This document shows, piece by piece, positions 16,066 to 25,851 of a DNA stretch of 52,548 nt; position 1 is the stretch's first letter, and each line of letters opens with the position of its first letter. Both the position numbers and the translations under genes were made by a program. The notes beneath the pieces are model-generated. The model was not told the origin of the DNA. It did not search any database and was given only the letters and a program-made list of their open reading frames with translations. This stretch comes from an uncultured Caryophanales bacterium (lineage in GTDB: Bacteria > Bacillota_I > Bacilli_A > RF39 > UBA660), in NCBI GenBank assembly GCA_946410555.1, contig CAMKAT010000007.1:1-52548 (forward strand), given 5' to 3'.

Positions 16066-16692
16066 TTAATCATCAATAGTAACTGATGCTAATAAATTAA
16101 TTAAATAATCATATGAAATATTATCTTTATCAAATATAAAATGATATTTATGTTCATTTATAAAAACATATGCATTTATTTCACCTTGATATTTATAAAT
16201 AAATCCGTGTTTTTTATTACCATTAACTAAAAATATTTCTTCATAATGAGGAACATATTTATAAATGTTTTTAACTAATCTTAATGCATCTCTTTTTTTA
16301 GAAGTTGTAGTTAAGAAAGATATTTTATTATTTTTTATTGAATCTAAGTTAGAAATAGTATATTGATACATTCTATAATTATCATTTTCTTCTTCTTTTA
16401 TTTTAAAGTTAAATGATATATCATCTTTATCTTTAACCGACCATCCATCATTTTCTTTCATTATCGATTCAAAATTATTAGCTATTGAAAGATTATCTAA
16501 AATATAAATAGCTTTTGATATTCTAACGTCTGGGAAAACTCTTTCATTTAATAATGTACCATTTTTTGTTAAATGAATTGCATTATCTCTATATTTAATA
16601 TAACTATTATAAAGTAAAAATGTATAAACCAAATAAACACATAATAGTATTAATAATACATATGATATTTTTACCCATTTCTTTACTTTCAT
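16066..16692 (-). CDS. Single-pass membrane protein of unknown function
   Basis: 208 residues. Residues 8-28 form one membrane helix (ISYVLLILLCVYLVYTFLLY) after a basic N-terminus, so the remainder is probably extracytoplasmic. The body is charged and mixed strand/helix ('FLTTTSKKRDALRLVKNIYKYVPHYEEIFLV'). No lipobox or catalytic motif is visible. AAGGTGA precedes the ATG. Not recognised. Confidence 0.6.
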   Translation of the reverse strand: MKVKKWVKISYVLLILLCVYLVYTFLLYNSYIKYRDNAIHLTKNGTLLNERVFPDVRISKAIYILDNLSIANNFESIMKENDGWSVKDKDDISFNFKIKEEENDNYRMYQYTISNLDSIKNNKISFLTTTSKKRDALRLVKNIYKYVPHYEEIFLVNGNKKHGFIYKYQGEINAYVFINEHKYHFIFDKDNISYDYLINLLASVTIDD

Positions 16693-16722
16693 AGTATCAC
16701 CTTAATTAAATTATATATAAAA

Positions 16723-16751
16723 ACAAAAGAAATTGGAATAATCCAATTTCT
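16723..16751 (-). terminator. Terminator at the end of the dnaX-mfd gene block
   Basis: AGAAATTGGA / (A)TCCAATTTCT stem with a T-rich run on the minus strand. Confidence 0.7.
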
Positions 16752-19700
16752 AATCAATCATATCTTTAATTTTAGTTAAAAGATCTACGATATAATAAAC
16801 AAAATGTTTATCTAAATTTAAAAGTGGTAAAGCTATATTAATTTTCTTGTTAAAATAACTTAATCTAAACTTAGGATGAATATTATATGTAACTAAGAAT
16901 AATTTTTCTCCATCCATCTTGTTAGATACATCTTCTGGAAGTTCTATCTTTAATGTATTATTTCTATTTTCAACATTAGTTATATGTAACTCTTGAGCAA
17001 GCTTTTCAAACCACTCTTCATACATATATACTTCCATATCTTTATCAATCTTACCAAATCTATCTTCGATTTCTTGTCTGATTTGATCTAGAGATTCTTT
17101 ATCTTTAATCTCATTAATCATTTTATGAATATCAATCTTGATATTTTCATCACTAACATACTCATCTTTAATATGATTTGTTACTTCAATTAATGGATTT
17201 TGATCTTCATCTTCTTCGACTTCTTCACCATTTAGTTTCTTAAGTTCATTATTAAGCATTTGAGTATATAACTCTAAACCTATTGCATCAATAAATCCAG
17301 CTTGTTCAGAACCTAACATATCTCCGGCACCACGAATTGATAAATCTCTCATTGCAATCTTATAACCACTACCTAATTCAGTAAAGTCTTTGATTGATTC
17401 AAGTCTTTTTCTAGCAGTTTCAGTTAATATCTTAGATGGTTTATACATTAGATATGCATAGGCAATTTTGTTTGATCTACCTACACGACCCCTTAGTTGG
17501 TATAGTTGAGATAAACCAAATGTATCCGAATCTAATACAATTAAAGTATTAACATTAGGGATATCTATACCAGTTTCTATGATAGTAGTACAAATCATAA
17601 TATCATACTTACCATCCACAAAATCAGATACTACATCTTCAAGTTCGTACTTATTCATCTTTCCGTGAGCTACAACTACACGAGCTTCAGGAACTAATGA
17701 TTTTATCTTCGTTCTAATATCTTCGATTGATTGAACTTTATTATAAAGTAGGAATACTTGTCCACCACGAGTTAACTCTTTATAGATAGCATCTTTTATA
17801 ATCATATCATTTTCTTCGATAACATATGTTTGAACCGGATATCTATTTACCGGTGGTGTATCTATGATAGAAAGATCTCTTAAACCTGACATAGCCATCT
17901 TTAATGTTCTAGGTATTGGTGTTGCACTTAGTGTTAAAACATTAACATCATTTTTAATCTTTTTAATTTTTTCTTTTTGAGAAACACCAAATCTTTGTTC
18001 TTCATCGATAATTAATAATCCTAAATTCTTATAACTTATCTCAGGATTCAATAGTTTATGTGTACCAAACACGATATCTATTGTTCCTTCTTTAAGTCCT
18101 TTGATAATTCTATTAGTTTCTTTTACAGATGTGAATCTATTAAGAAGTGCTATATTAATTGGGAATTCTTTAAATCTTTCTTGAGCACTTTTGAATTGTT
18201 GTCTAGATAATAGTGTTGTTGGACAAAGGTATGCAACTTGGAATCCGTTCATAACTGCTTTAAACATTCCTCTGAATGCAACTTCAGTTTTACCAAATCC
18301 AACATCACCACAAAGAAGTCTATCCATAGGTCTCTTTTTAATTAAATCTGTATCTATTTCTTTGATACACTTTAACTGATCGTTAGTCTCAGTAAATACA
18401 AATTGATTATCAAATATAACTTCTTCTGGGTATGTATCAAAGATTGGTCCTTCGATTTGAGAACGAGCTGCATATAATTTAATTAATTCATCACTAATAT
18501 CATGAATTCTATTTCTAGCTTTAAGTTTAGTTTTTGCCCATTGAGCAGAATTCAATTTATTAATCGTTGGTTTATGACCATCAGCTTCATTATATTTATA
18601 AATTGAAGTAATCTTTTCTACTGGAATATATACTTTATCATTACCAGCATAATTGATTAAGATATAATCTCTTACCATACCTTGTTTTTCAATAGGTACT
18701 ATTCCACCATAAATACCAATACCATGTTGGCTATGAACAACATAATCACCAGGTCTGATATCATTGAAACTTTTAACCTTTGTACCCATCTTATAGTTAT
18801 TTTTATATACACTAGTAATTCTTTCATCACTAATATCATATTCTGAGATAACACAATAATCTTTAAAGATGAATCCTTCATTAATCTTTTTATTTATTAT
18901 ATTTATCTTATTTTCTATGATTGAACCTATATTAACATCATTAAATAAATGTGAGACCTTTTCAATTTGATTTTCTTTAGATAAACAAATAACTACAGTT
19001 TTATTTTGTTTATTAACAAAATCTACGAATGCATCAAAATCACCTTTGAATTTAATAATAGGTTGTGATTCATAAGATTCATCATTCTTTAAATTATTAA
19101 TAGTATCTAAATTTATATATTCATTAATTTTTATATCATCAAATGAATACATGTATTTAGTAGTAACATCCAATTCTTTAGATTCATTATATTCTTTGAT
19201 ATCATCACTTAGTTTTTCTAAACCTAATTCTATTTGATTTCTATTAACAAAGAAAACAAATGGATTATCTAAGTAATCATATATAGATGATTTTTCTTCA
19301 GTTTCTATTTCATCAACAGGAAGAATAATAAATGAATCTAAATTTCCAGTTGATAATTGAGTATTTTCATTAAAAAATCTAATTGAATCAATATCATCTC
19401 CAAAGAATTCTATTCTAATTGGGTGATCACTATCAATTGGGAAGATATCTATAATATATCCACGAACCGCATATTCACCAGTTGCTGATACGATTGAATC
19501 TCTTTTATAACCAAAAGAATCTAGTTTTTCTAATAGTTCTTCCCTAGTAAATGAATCATTAACATGAAGTTTTAATTGATATTCATGCTTATTCTTATTA
19601 CTTGGTAAATAATGTAAATATCCAGTTAAGTTAGTAATAACTATTTTGTTTCCTTTTTTTATTTCTTCAAGTGTTTCTAGTCTTTTTACCTTTAAATCTG

Positions 19701-19941
19701 GTGATTGAGCAATAGCAACACTTGATAAAAAATCATCCATCGGAAAAAGACATACTTTATCATTGTATGTTTTTAATTTTTGATAAATCATATTAGAGTC
19801 AAACAATGAATTCGTAACAATAAGAGTATTCTTTTTAAATCTCTCAAAGTATTCATTGAAATACAAAATGGCTAACTCTTCAGTTAACCCACTTATATTA
19901 CTATGACTTTTATAGTTAAAATATTTGCTAACAAAGTCCAT
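16750..19941 (-). CDS. mfd: Transcription-repair coupling factor Mfd
   Basis: 1063 residues, full domain set: UvrB-homology N-terminus, the RNA-polymerase-interaction domain ('GDYVVHSQHGIGIYGGI', near residue 400), and a RecG-like translocase with Walker A 'CGDVGFGKTEVAFR' (near 545), Walker B 'DEEQRFG', 'SATPIPRT' and 'QLRGRVGRS', then a C-terminal TRCF domain. It removes stalled RNA polymerase at lesions and recruits UvrA. ATG lies two bases after the pth stop, so it is translationally coupled. The pth-mfd adjacency matches Bacillus order, without fin between them. Confidence 0.98.
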   Translation of the reverse strand: MDFVSKYFNYKSHSNISGLTEELAILYFNEYFERFKKNTLIVTNSLFDSNMIYQKLKTYNDKVCLFPMDDFLSSVAIAQSPDLKVKRLETLEEIKKGNKIVITNLTGYLHYLPSNKNKHEYQLKLHVNDSFTREELLEKLDSFGYKRDSIVSATGEYAVRGYIIDIFPIDSDHPIRIEFFGDDIDSIRFFNENTQLSTGNLDSFIILPVDEIETEEKSSIYDYLDNPFVFFVNRNQIELGLEKLSDDIKEYNESKELDVTTKYMYSFDDIKINEYINLDTINNLKNDESYESQPIIKFKGDFDAFVDFVNKQNKTVVICLSKENQIEKVSHLFNDVNIGSIIENKINIINKKINEGFIFKDYCVISEYDISDERITSVYKNNYKMGTKVKSFNDIRPGDYVVHSQHGIGIYGGIVPIEKQGMVRDYILINYAGNDKVYIPVEKITSIYKYNEADGHKPTINKLNSAQWAKTKLKARNRIHDISDELIKLYAARSQIEGPIFDTYPEEVIFDNQFVFTETNDQLKCIKEIDTDLIKKRPMDRLLCGDVGFGKTEVAFRGMFKAVMNGFQVAYLCPTTLLSRQQFKSAQERFKEFPINIALLNRFTSVKETNRIIKGLKEGTIDIVFGTHKLLNPEISYKNLGLLIIDEEQRFGVSQKEKIKKIKNDVNVLTLSATPIPRTLKMAMSGLRDLSIIDTPPVNRYPVQTYVIEENDMIIKDAIYKELTRGGQVFLLYNKVQSIEDIRTKIKSLVPEARVVVAHGKMNKYELEDVVSDFVDGKYDIMICTTIIETGIDIPNVNTLIVLDSDTFGLSQLYQLRGRVGRSNKIAYAYLMYKPSKILTETARKRLESIKDFTELGSGYKIAMRDLSIRGAGDMLGSEQAGFIDAIGLELYTQMLNNELKKLNGEEVEEDEDQNPLIEVTNHIKDEYVSDENIKIDIHKMINEIKDKESLDQIRQEIEDRFGKIDKDMEVYMYEEWFEKLAQELHITNVENRNNTLKIELPEDVSNKMDGEKLFLVTYNIHPKFRLSYFNKKINIALPLLNLDKHFVYYIVDLLTKIKDMID

Positions 19942-19943
19942 TT

Positions 19944-20498
19944 TTAACCTCTTTTATTAAAGTCTACCATTAAAACTTCAATCTTGTCATATTCAAAGTT
20001 TTCAATTAAATCTATAATTTTAGAATAATTTGATTCAATTAATTCTAATTCCGATTTTCCAAACTTACCAAGAACATAATCTTTAGTATCTATTGATCTA
20101 TCATGTGATACACCAACTTTTATTCTTGCGAATTCATCTGTATGAACATTTGCAATTATATCTTTAATACCATTGTGTCCTCCGGCAGAAGACTTAGCTT
20201 TAAGTCTAACTTGACCTAGTTTTAAATCTAAATCATCTTGAATAACTAATAAATCTTTAAAATCAATTTTATAGAACTTCATGAATGAAGCAACTACTCC
20301 ACCTGATAAGTTCATATATGATTGAGGTTTTAAAAATATATACTTTTCTCCATTAATACTTGTTTCATAGTATTCTCCATTAAATTTCTTAGACCATTTA
20401 ACATTACCTAAGTATTTGTCTAGAACCATAAAACCAATATTATGTCTTGTTTTTTCATATTCTTTTCCTGGATTTCCTAATCCAACGATTAGTTTCAT
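19944..20498 (-). CDS. pth: Peptidyl-tRNA hydrolase
   Basis: 184 residues. 'MKLIVGLGNPGKEYEKTRHNIGF' carries the catalytic His20, with 'KPQSYMNLSGG' and 'AGGHNGIKDI' as further active-site motifs. It recycles peptidyl-tRNA that drops off the ribosome. A strong ribosome-binding site (AGGAGGGG) precedes the ATG. Co-transcribed with mfd downstream and the trmN-like gene upstream (about 11-base gap). Confidence 0.98.
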   Translation of the reverse strand: MKLIVGLGNPGKEYEKTRHNIGFMVLDKYLGNVKWSKKFNGEYYETSINGEKYIFLKPQSYMNLSGGVVASFMKFYKIDFKDLLVIQDDLDLKLGQVRLKAKSSAGGHNGIKDIIANVHTDEFARIKVGVSHDRSIDTKDYVLGKFGKSELELIESNYSKIIDLIENFEYDKIEVLMVDFNKRG

Positions 20499-20509
20499 TT
20501 TTACCCCTC

Positions 20510-21217
20510 CTAGAAAATATTCTTATAACTTTTATGTGCCTTTATATAAATAGGCTTTGTTATTTTAACATAATTTTCGCCATTGTAAACAGATTCTACT
20601 AAAATTGAAGTACATTCTGAGTTTTCATCATTATATATAGGTACTAATCTTTTTACTCCAAAATTGTATTTATTTAATAAAACAATAATATCCGCAAGTC
20701 TAAAATCTTTATGTACTAAATAGAATGTACAATTATAATTAATGTTCTTAGAAGCAATAGATATTATATCTTCTAAAGTAATTGTTAATTCATGTCTAGC
20801 TATAGCTTTAATATTATTATCATTAATATTTATATCTGGATTAGTCTTAAAGTATGGAGGATTACATGTAATATAATCAAATTTTGTATTGTTAGTATAT
20901 TTACTTATATTTTTTACATCATCGTTAATAAATTCTATGTTATTAACATTATTTATCTCAATACTCTTTTTACCTAATTCATATATTTCTTTTTGAAGTT
21001 CTATTGCTGTTATTTCTAAATTTTTATTCTTTGCATTTAAGATAAGTGGTACTGATGCATTACCTGAACACATATCTAAAAGCTTATATTTATTCTTTTT
21101 AAATTTAACTATCTCGGCTAAAAGGATAGAATCTATAGAAAACTTAAAATAATCTTCATTTTGATAAATCTTATAGCCATAATCAAATAAATCATTTAAA
21201 ACTTCTTTATTTTTCAT
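20510..21217 (-). CDS. tRNA1(Val) (adenine37-N6)-methyltransferase-like protein (YabB/TrmN6 family)
   Basis: 235 residues. Class I SAM methyltransferase: 'LLDMCSGNASVPLIL' (motif I) and the N6-adenine signature 'YITCNPPYF' (NPPY). N-terminal 'YQNEDYFKFSIDSILLAEIV' matches the YabB/TrmN6 group. It probably methylates adenine 37 of a tRNA. The frame is open to 21259, but the conserved N-terminus begins at ATG 21217, which overlaps the yaaT stop by 11 bases. In Bacillus yabA lies between yaaT and yabB; here it is absent. Confidence 0.9.
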   Translation of the reverse strand: MKNKEVLNDLFDYGYKIYQNEDYFKFSIDSILLAEIVKFKKNKYKLLDMCSGNASVPLILNAKNKNLEITAIELQKEIYELGKKSIEINNVNNIEFINDDVKNISKYTNNTKFDYITCNPPYFKTNPDININDNNIKAIARHELTITLEDIISIASKNINYNCTFYLVHKDFRLADIIVLLNKYNFGVKRLVPIYNDENSECTSILVESVYNGENYVKITKPIYIKAHKSYKNIF

Positions 21218-21998
21218 CTTTATATTCAGTTGAATCATATTCAAATTGTTTATCATCAATTTCTACAGTAAACTTTTTATTTAATACATCTAATGAAACA
21301 ACTTTACCTTTTCCATCTTTAGTTTTAATAATTGTACCTTGTTTTGGAAGTTTGCATCTATGATCAGTATATACATTATCCTCATATGCAAGACAACATA
21401 ATAATCTTCCACATGAACCATTTATTTTAGTAGGATTTAAGACTAAATTTTGATTTTTAGCCATGTTAATTGAAATAGCTTCCATATTATTTAAGAAAGA
21501 AGTACAGCATAAAGGTCTACCACAAGGACCTAAACCACCGATATTCTTTGCTTTATCTCTTACTCCAATTTGATGAAGTTCAATTCTAGTTTTATATTTA
21601 GCAGCTATTTCTTTAACTAATTCTCTAAAATCTACCCTTTGATCAGCTAAGAAGTTAAAAGTTAATTGTTTTTTATCTAAAGTATAAGCTGCATCATAGA
21701 AAGTCATATCTAACTTTTCTTTTTCAACTTTATCTTTAACAAATTTTAATGCTTCCTTAGCATCTTTAAGATTTTTCTCATATTGTTTAACATCTTTGTC
21801 TAAAGCAATACGTAATACTTCTTTCATAGTATTAATATCTAAGTTATTAGCTTTCATATTAACATTAACAACTTTACCTAATTGTTCACCTTTTTCAGTA
21901 TCTACGACTACTAAATCATCAGACTTTAATTCTAAATCGTTATTCTTAAAGCAATATATCTTGCTATTACCTTTAAACTTAATACCCACTATATTCAT
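21207..21998 (-). CDS. ricT: PSP1-domain protein YaaT (RicT)
   Basis: 263 residues. The cysteine-rich PSP1 signature 'GPCGRPLCCTSFL' and 'NGSCGRLLCCLAYE' is intact. In Bacillus subtilis RicT, with RicA and RicF, carries [4Fe-4S] clusters and promotes RNase Y-dependent mRNA maturation, phosphorelay and competence. No ricA or ricF gene is visible in this window. GGGAGTG precedes the ATG. Lies four bases after holB as in Bacilli. Confidence 0.95.
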   Translation of the reverse strand: MNIVGIKFKGNSKIYCFKNNDLELKSDDLVVVDTEKGEQLGKVVNVNMKANNLDINTMKEVLRIALDKDVKQYEKNLKDAKEALKFVKDKVEKEKLDMTFYDAAYTLDKKQLTFNFLADQRVDFRELVKEIAAKYKTRIELHQIGVRDKAKNIGGLGPCGRPLCCTSFLNNMEAISINMAKNQNLVLNPTKINGSCGRLLCCLAYEDNVYTDHRCKLPKQGTIIKTKDGKGKVVSLDVLNKKFTVEIDDKQFEYDSTEYKDEK

Positions 21999-22002
21999 AA
22001 AA

Positions 22003-22866
22003 TCACTCCCAAATTACTGCCAATCTAGTTAAAGTTAAATCTCTATTAGTATTATTACTTATAAGATTTATAATCATGTTTATATTATTTATTTTCTTAA
22101 CTAAATTATATTCATCATCATCTTGTATTAGATTAATTATTTGTTCAGTAAATTCAAGTTCATTATAACAACTATGTAATCTATTTTCAAACTTAATAGT
22201 ATATATCTTCAATACAAGTTTAAATATCTCTAAGATATCATTTCTTTCCTTCTTAGAAATATCTTTTAAATATTTTAATAATTGATACTTTTCTAAGTTT
22301 TCTAAATTATAAACTATTTGTACAGCATCTAAATAATATTTTTCAAATACTTCTTCAGTAATGTTTAAAAGAGATAATAAATTAGTAAACTCATAATTAA
22401 AATTAAATACAGTACATCTACTTTTAATAGTTGGAAGAATACCTCTGATATTATCAGTAATAAGAATACCTACGATACCTTCGCTTGGTTCTTCCAAAAA
22501 CTTAAGTAATTTATTAGCAGCTACTATATTTAGTTTATCAGCTTCATTAATTAAATAGATTTGATATTTATTAATTAATGGTTTAGTGATAAATTGACTA
22601 GTTATCTTTTCAACTTGGTTAACTTTAATATCTTTACCATCAGGTTTAATATCAATGAAATCTGGAGAGTTATTTGATTTAAATAACTTACATGCCGAAC
22701 ATTCACATTCTTCTCTACCATCTTCATTACAATTTACTATTCTAACTATATCTAATATATCTCTATAACATTGATCTAAATTATTTGTATAAATCAAAAA
22801 AGCATGAGGATTATTATTCTCATGAAAAGATTCAATAATAGAATTTTTAACCTCATGTACTTTCAT
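22003..22866 (-). CDS. holB: DNA polymerase III delta-prime subunit
   Basis: 287 residues. AAA+ clamp-loader subunit: 'NPHAFLIYTNN' in place of a Walker A, cysteine cluster 'CNEDGREECECSACKLF' (zinc module), 'YQIYLINEADKLNIVAANKLLKFLEEP' and sensor 'TIKSRCTVFNF' (SRC motif). With DnaX it loads the beta clamp. ATG lies one base after the recR stop. In Bacillus tmk lies just upstream; it is not here. Lower conservation in the C-terminal collar domain is normal. Confidence 0.93.
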   Translation of the reverse strand: MKVHEVKNSIIESFHENNNPHAFLIYTNNLDQCYRDILDIVRIVNCNEDGREECECSACKLFKSNNSPDFIDIKPDGKDIKVNQVEKITSQFITKPLINKYQIYLINEADKLNIVAANKLLKFLEEPSEGIVGILITDNIRGILPTIKSRCTVFNFNYEFTNLLSLLNITEEVFEKYYLDAVQIVYNLENLEKYQLLKYLKDISKKERNDILEIFKLVLKIYTIKFENRLHSCYNELEFTEQIINLIQDDDEYNLVKKINNINMIINLISNNTNRDLTLTRLAVIWE

Positions 22867-22867
22867 A

Positions 22868-23470
22868 TTAATCTGTTATTTCCTTTCTGTCTAAAAGGGC
22901 TCTATCTAATGTTATTGAATCTAAGTAATCTATATCTACTCCAACTGGAATACCATAAGATAATCTAGAAACTTTAACCTTCTTAGATTCTAATATTTTT
23001 TTTATATATAATGATGTAGCTTCTCCTTCTACTGAAGGTTTAATAGCCATTATAACTTCTGTTTCTTCTGGATTATTAATTCTTTCAATTAAAGATGAAA
23101 TATTAATATCTTCAGGATATATTCCATCAATTGGAGATATAAGTCCATTTAATATATGATATTTACCTTTGAATGTTCCAGATTTTTCAAACATAATAAC
23201 ACTTTTATAATCTTCTACTACACATATTAAATTAGAATCCCTTGATTCATCAGAACATATTTTACATTCATCACTATCAGATAAATTTCCACATATTCTA
23301 CATTTTTTTAAATTATTTTTAACATCATCTATACTGTTAATAAAATCTTCTTTTTCATCATTATCTAATTCAGATAAAGCAAGTGCATATCTTTCAGCAC
23401 TTTTTTCACCTATACCTGGTATCTTTTTAAAAGATTCAATTAATTCATTTAAACTCTCTGGGTAAAACAT
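22868..23470 (-). CDS. recR: Recombination protein RecR
   Basis: 200 residues. HhH motif 'FKKIPGIGEKSAERYA', C4 zinc finger 'CRICGNLSDSDECKIC', and Toprim domain with 'ICVVEDYKSVIMFEKSG' and 'VIMAIKPSVEGEATSLYI'. It works with RecF and RecO to load RecA at gaps. The frame is open to a GTG at 23485 inside ybaB, but 'MFYPESLNELI' at ATG 23470 is the conserved start, one base after the ybaB stop, using AGGTGG inside ybaB. Confidence 0.97.
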   Translation of the reverse strand: MFYPESLNELIESFKKIPGIGEKSAERYALALSELDNDEKEDFINSIDDVKNNLKKCRICGNLSDSDECKICSDESRDSNLICVVEDYKSVIMFEKSGTFKGKYHILNGLISPIDGIYPEDINISSLIERINNPEETEVIMAIKPSVEGEATSLYIKKILESKKVKVSRLSYGIPVGVDIDYLDSITLDRALLDRKEITD

Positions 23471-23471
23471 T

Positions 23472-23771
23472 TTAGAATAATCCACCTAATTGTTTACCAT
23501 ATGCACCAAGTTTAGCTTCAGTTTCTTTATCTACTTTAGATATAGCATCATTCATAGCTAACTTAATCATATCTTCTAAGATTTCTATATCTTCAGCATC
23601 GAATGAAGTCATATTTTTTAATTTAACTGATTTTACTTTTTTACTTCCGTAAATAGTAACTTCAACTAATTCAGAAGTTCCAGTATATTCACCTTTTTGA
23701 ATTTCTTCTTGTTTCTTTTGAATGTCCTTTTGCATTCTTTGTGCTTGTTGCATTAATGCTTGCATATTCAT
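23472..23771 (-). CDS. ybaB: Nucleoid-associated protein YbaB/EbfC family
   Basis: 99 residues: 'MNMQALMQQAQRMQKDIQKK', 'VEVTIYGSKKVKSVKL', 'LEDMIKLAMNDAISKV' and the C-terminal Gly/Leu tail 'LGAYGKQLGGLF'. Small dimeric DNA-binding protein, almost always between dnaX and recR, as here. GAGGTAAC precedes the ATG; 18 bases after dnaX. Confidence 0.97.
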   Translation of the reverse strand: MNMQALMQQAQRMQKDIQKKQEEIQKGEYTGTSELVEVTIYGSKKVKSVKLKNMTSFDAEDIEILEDMIKLAMNDAISKVDKETEAKLGAYGKQLGGLF

Positions 23772-23789
23772 AATTGTTACCTCTTTCTT

Positions 23790-25370
23790 TTATTGAATAT
23801 CTATATTAGATCCGAATAGATCTTGAGCTGTATCTACAGATGAATCAGTTGTATTTATAAATTCACTTTCATCCATGATTTCATAAGTTTTACTTTTATC
23901 AAATTTAGATACTATATTATTCCATTCAGGAGCTTTTATAAAAATCATTTTATAGTTTGTATTATTTTTATTATTAAATAATTGTTCAATATCATATAGT
24001 TTAGAGTTACCTATAGTCTTAAGTGATTCACTACCTGTTTGTAAGATAATATAAGAATCACTAGCAGCAGCGATAACTACTTTATCTTTAAAAATCTTAT
24101 ATTCATTAATACCATTATTATTTATATATTCATTGAATTCTTTCCATAATTCAGATGTCTTTAATTTATATTCTTTACTAGCACCTGCGAATGTATTGTT
24201 AATTCTAATATCTATAAATTTATCACTCATTTTATAATGATTAATTTCTTCAGGTTTAAGTAAAGTGTTGACGTCAATCTTAGTGTCAACTTTAATTATT
24301 TCCTGGGAAATAATTTGATTAACTTCTCTCTTTGAAATTTTAATTTCATCATCTTTAATAAATGAAATTAATTCAAGTTCAAGTAATAAATATCCATCTG
24401 AATTTTGGTTTAATTTACCAAGTAATTCATTGATCTTATCTATCATATTTTTTAGTTGTTTAAATACATTATTACTGATACCTTTTTTCTTTATATTAAT
24501 AGCTTTATCAATAAATTCTACAATTAATTTTTCAATTAAATTTTTAACATCTACACCTGTTTGTTTGATTTCGTTAATTTTCTTAACAAGTGAATTAATA
24601 TCATTATTAATTACAGACATATATATAGTATCAATATCTTCTTTTGTAACTAATCCAAAGTAGTCTCTAATAATACTTAATGATACTTTAGAATTAACTC
24701 TTGATATTTGATCTAAAAGACTTAAAGCATCTCTCATACAACCATCTGCTAAGATAGCTATTTCCATTAATGCTTCTTCTTCATATTTTATTTTTTCTTT
24801 CTTACAAATATTAACTAAATTCATTTTAATTTCTTCAGAATCTATTCTTTTAAAATCAAATCTTTGACATCTAGATAATACAGTAATAGGAACCTTTTTT
24901 ATTTCAGTTGTAGCTAATATAAATATTACACTTTCAGGTGGTTCCTCTAAAGTTTTTAAGAATGCATTCCATGCACTAGTAGATAGCATGTGAGCTTCAT
25001 CTATTATATATATTTTATATTTATTATATGTTGGAGCTACATTAACATTATCAATTATTTCTCTAATATTTTCTACTCCATTATTAGATGCTGCATCCAA
25101 TTCTATAATATCTGGACTACTACTAAAATTTAAACAATTTTCACATTCGTCACAGCAAATTCCATCTTTTAAATTCTTACAATTTAAAGTTTTAGCAAAT
25201 ATTCTGGAACTACTTGTTTTACCAGTACCTCTAGGACCAGTAAATATATATGTATGTGCTACTTTATCATTAATAATAGAATTTTTAAGTATAGTAGTTA
25301 CATGATTTTGACCAATAATTTCGTCAAAATTCTTAGGTCTATACTTTCTATATAATACTTGATAGTCCAT
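23790..25370 (-). CDS. dnaX: DNA polymerase III subunits gamma/tau
   Basis: 526 residues. Clamp-loader ATPase: N-terminal 'YRKYRPKNFDEIIGQ', Walker A 'FTGPRGTGKTSSSRIF' (near 44-60), zinc cysteines in 'CKNLKDGICCDECENC', Walker B 'IYIIDEAHML' and SRC motif 'VLSRCQRFDF'. The C-terminal 160 residues form the tau-specific polymerase-contact part. A candidate Noc-binding palindrome lies inside the gene (24297-24312). No long A-run suitable for a programmed frameshift is apparent. First gene of the block reaching to mfd. Confidence 0.97.
   Translation of the reverse strand: MDYQVLYRKYRPKNFDEIIGQNHVTTILKNSIINDKVAHTYIFTGPRGTGKTSSSRIFAKTLNCKNLKDGICCDECENCLNFSSSPDIIELDAASNNGVENIREIIDNVNVAPTYNKYKIYIIDEAHMLSTSAWNAFLKTLEEPPESVIFILATTEIKKVPITVLSRCQRFDFKRIDSEEIKMNLVNICKKEKIKYEEEALMEIAILADGCMRDALSLLDQISRVNSKVSLSIIRDYFGLVTKEDIDTIYMSVINNDINSLVKKINEIKQTGVDVKNLIEKLIVEFIDKAINIKKKGISNNVFKQLKNMIDKINELLGKLNQNSDGYLLLELELISFIKDDEIKISKREVNQIISQEIIKVDTKIDVNTLLKPEEINHYKMSDKFIDIRINNTFAGASKEYKLKTSELWKEFNEYINNNGINEYKIFKDKVVIAAASDSYIILQTGSESLKTIGNSKLYDIEQLFNNKNNTNYKMIFIKAPEWNNIVSKFDKSKTYEIMDESEFINTTDSSVDTAQDLFGSNIDIQ
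24297..24312. promoter_or_regulatory. Candidate Noc-binding site (NBS) inside dnaX
   Basis: TATTTCCTGGGAAATA matches 15 of 16 positions of the Bacillus subtilis NBS consensus as I remember it (TATTTCCCGGGAAATA). It sits in coding sequence (minus-strand codons TCC and CAG, both uncommon in this genome). It is the only such site I found in the window. Confidence 0.45.
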
Positions 25371-25407
25371 ATTTTTTCACCAATAAAATTATACCATAAA
25401 ACAAGTA

Positions 25408-25836
25408 TTACCTGTTAGTTTTTCGTTTAAAAAACTCAGTTAATTTATTATTAAAAACCTTTATTTCTTGTGTATCTAAGCAATCGTCACACGAACATAT
25501 GTTTGTTTTATAATATTCTTTTTTAAAATCTAGTTTTTTTGTTACATAATGTACATTTCTAATACGTGTTTGTCTTATTATTTCAGTACACATACTGCAT
25601 GGTTCTAACGATACATACATATCACAACCATCTAATCTCCAATCTCCTAGTTTCTTTTCTGCTTTTTTAATAGAAAGAATCTCTGCATGTCCTAAGACAT
25701 CATTCTTTTTTCTTCTTTCATTGTGTGCTTTTCCTATTATTTTTCCATCTTTAACGATCAAAGCTGCTACAGGAACTTCATCTTTTTCAGATGCTTTATC
25801 CATAAACTTTAATAGTTCTTCATAATATTTTTCCAT
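25408..25836 (-). CDS. tadA: tRNA-specific adenosine deaminase TadA
   Basis: 142 residues. Zinc-deaminase motifs 'GHAEILSI' (HAE) and 'LEPCSMCTEII' (PCxxC). It converts wobble A34 to inosine in tRNA-Arg(ACG). The adjacency tadA - SRP RNA - dnaX is the standard Bacilli order. GAGGTAT precedes the ATG. The C-terminal tail with four extra cysteines (TNICSCDDCLDTQ) is typical of Firmicute TadA. Confidence 0.95.
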   Translation of the reverse strand: MEKYYEELLKFMDKASEKDEVPVAALIVKDGKIIGKAHNERRKKNDVLGHAEILSIKKAEKKLGDWRLDGCDMYVSLEPCSMCTEIIRQTRIRNVHYVTKKLDFKKEYYKTNICSCDDCLDTQEIKVFNNKLTEFFKRKTNR

Positions 25837-25851
25837 ATATACCTCTTAAAT

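Noticed and set aside
24478..24492. Possible programmed frameshift (A-run) in dnaX
   Set aside because: Only six A in a row, in the frame AAG AAA AAA GGT, which is not the A_AAA_AAG slippery arrangement; no following hairpin noticed.
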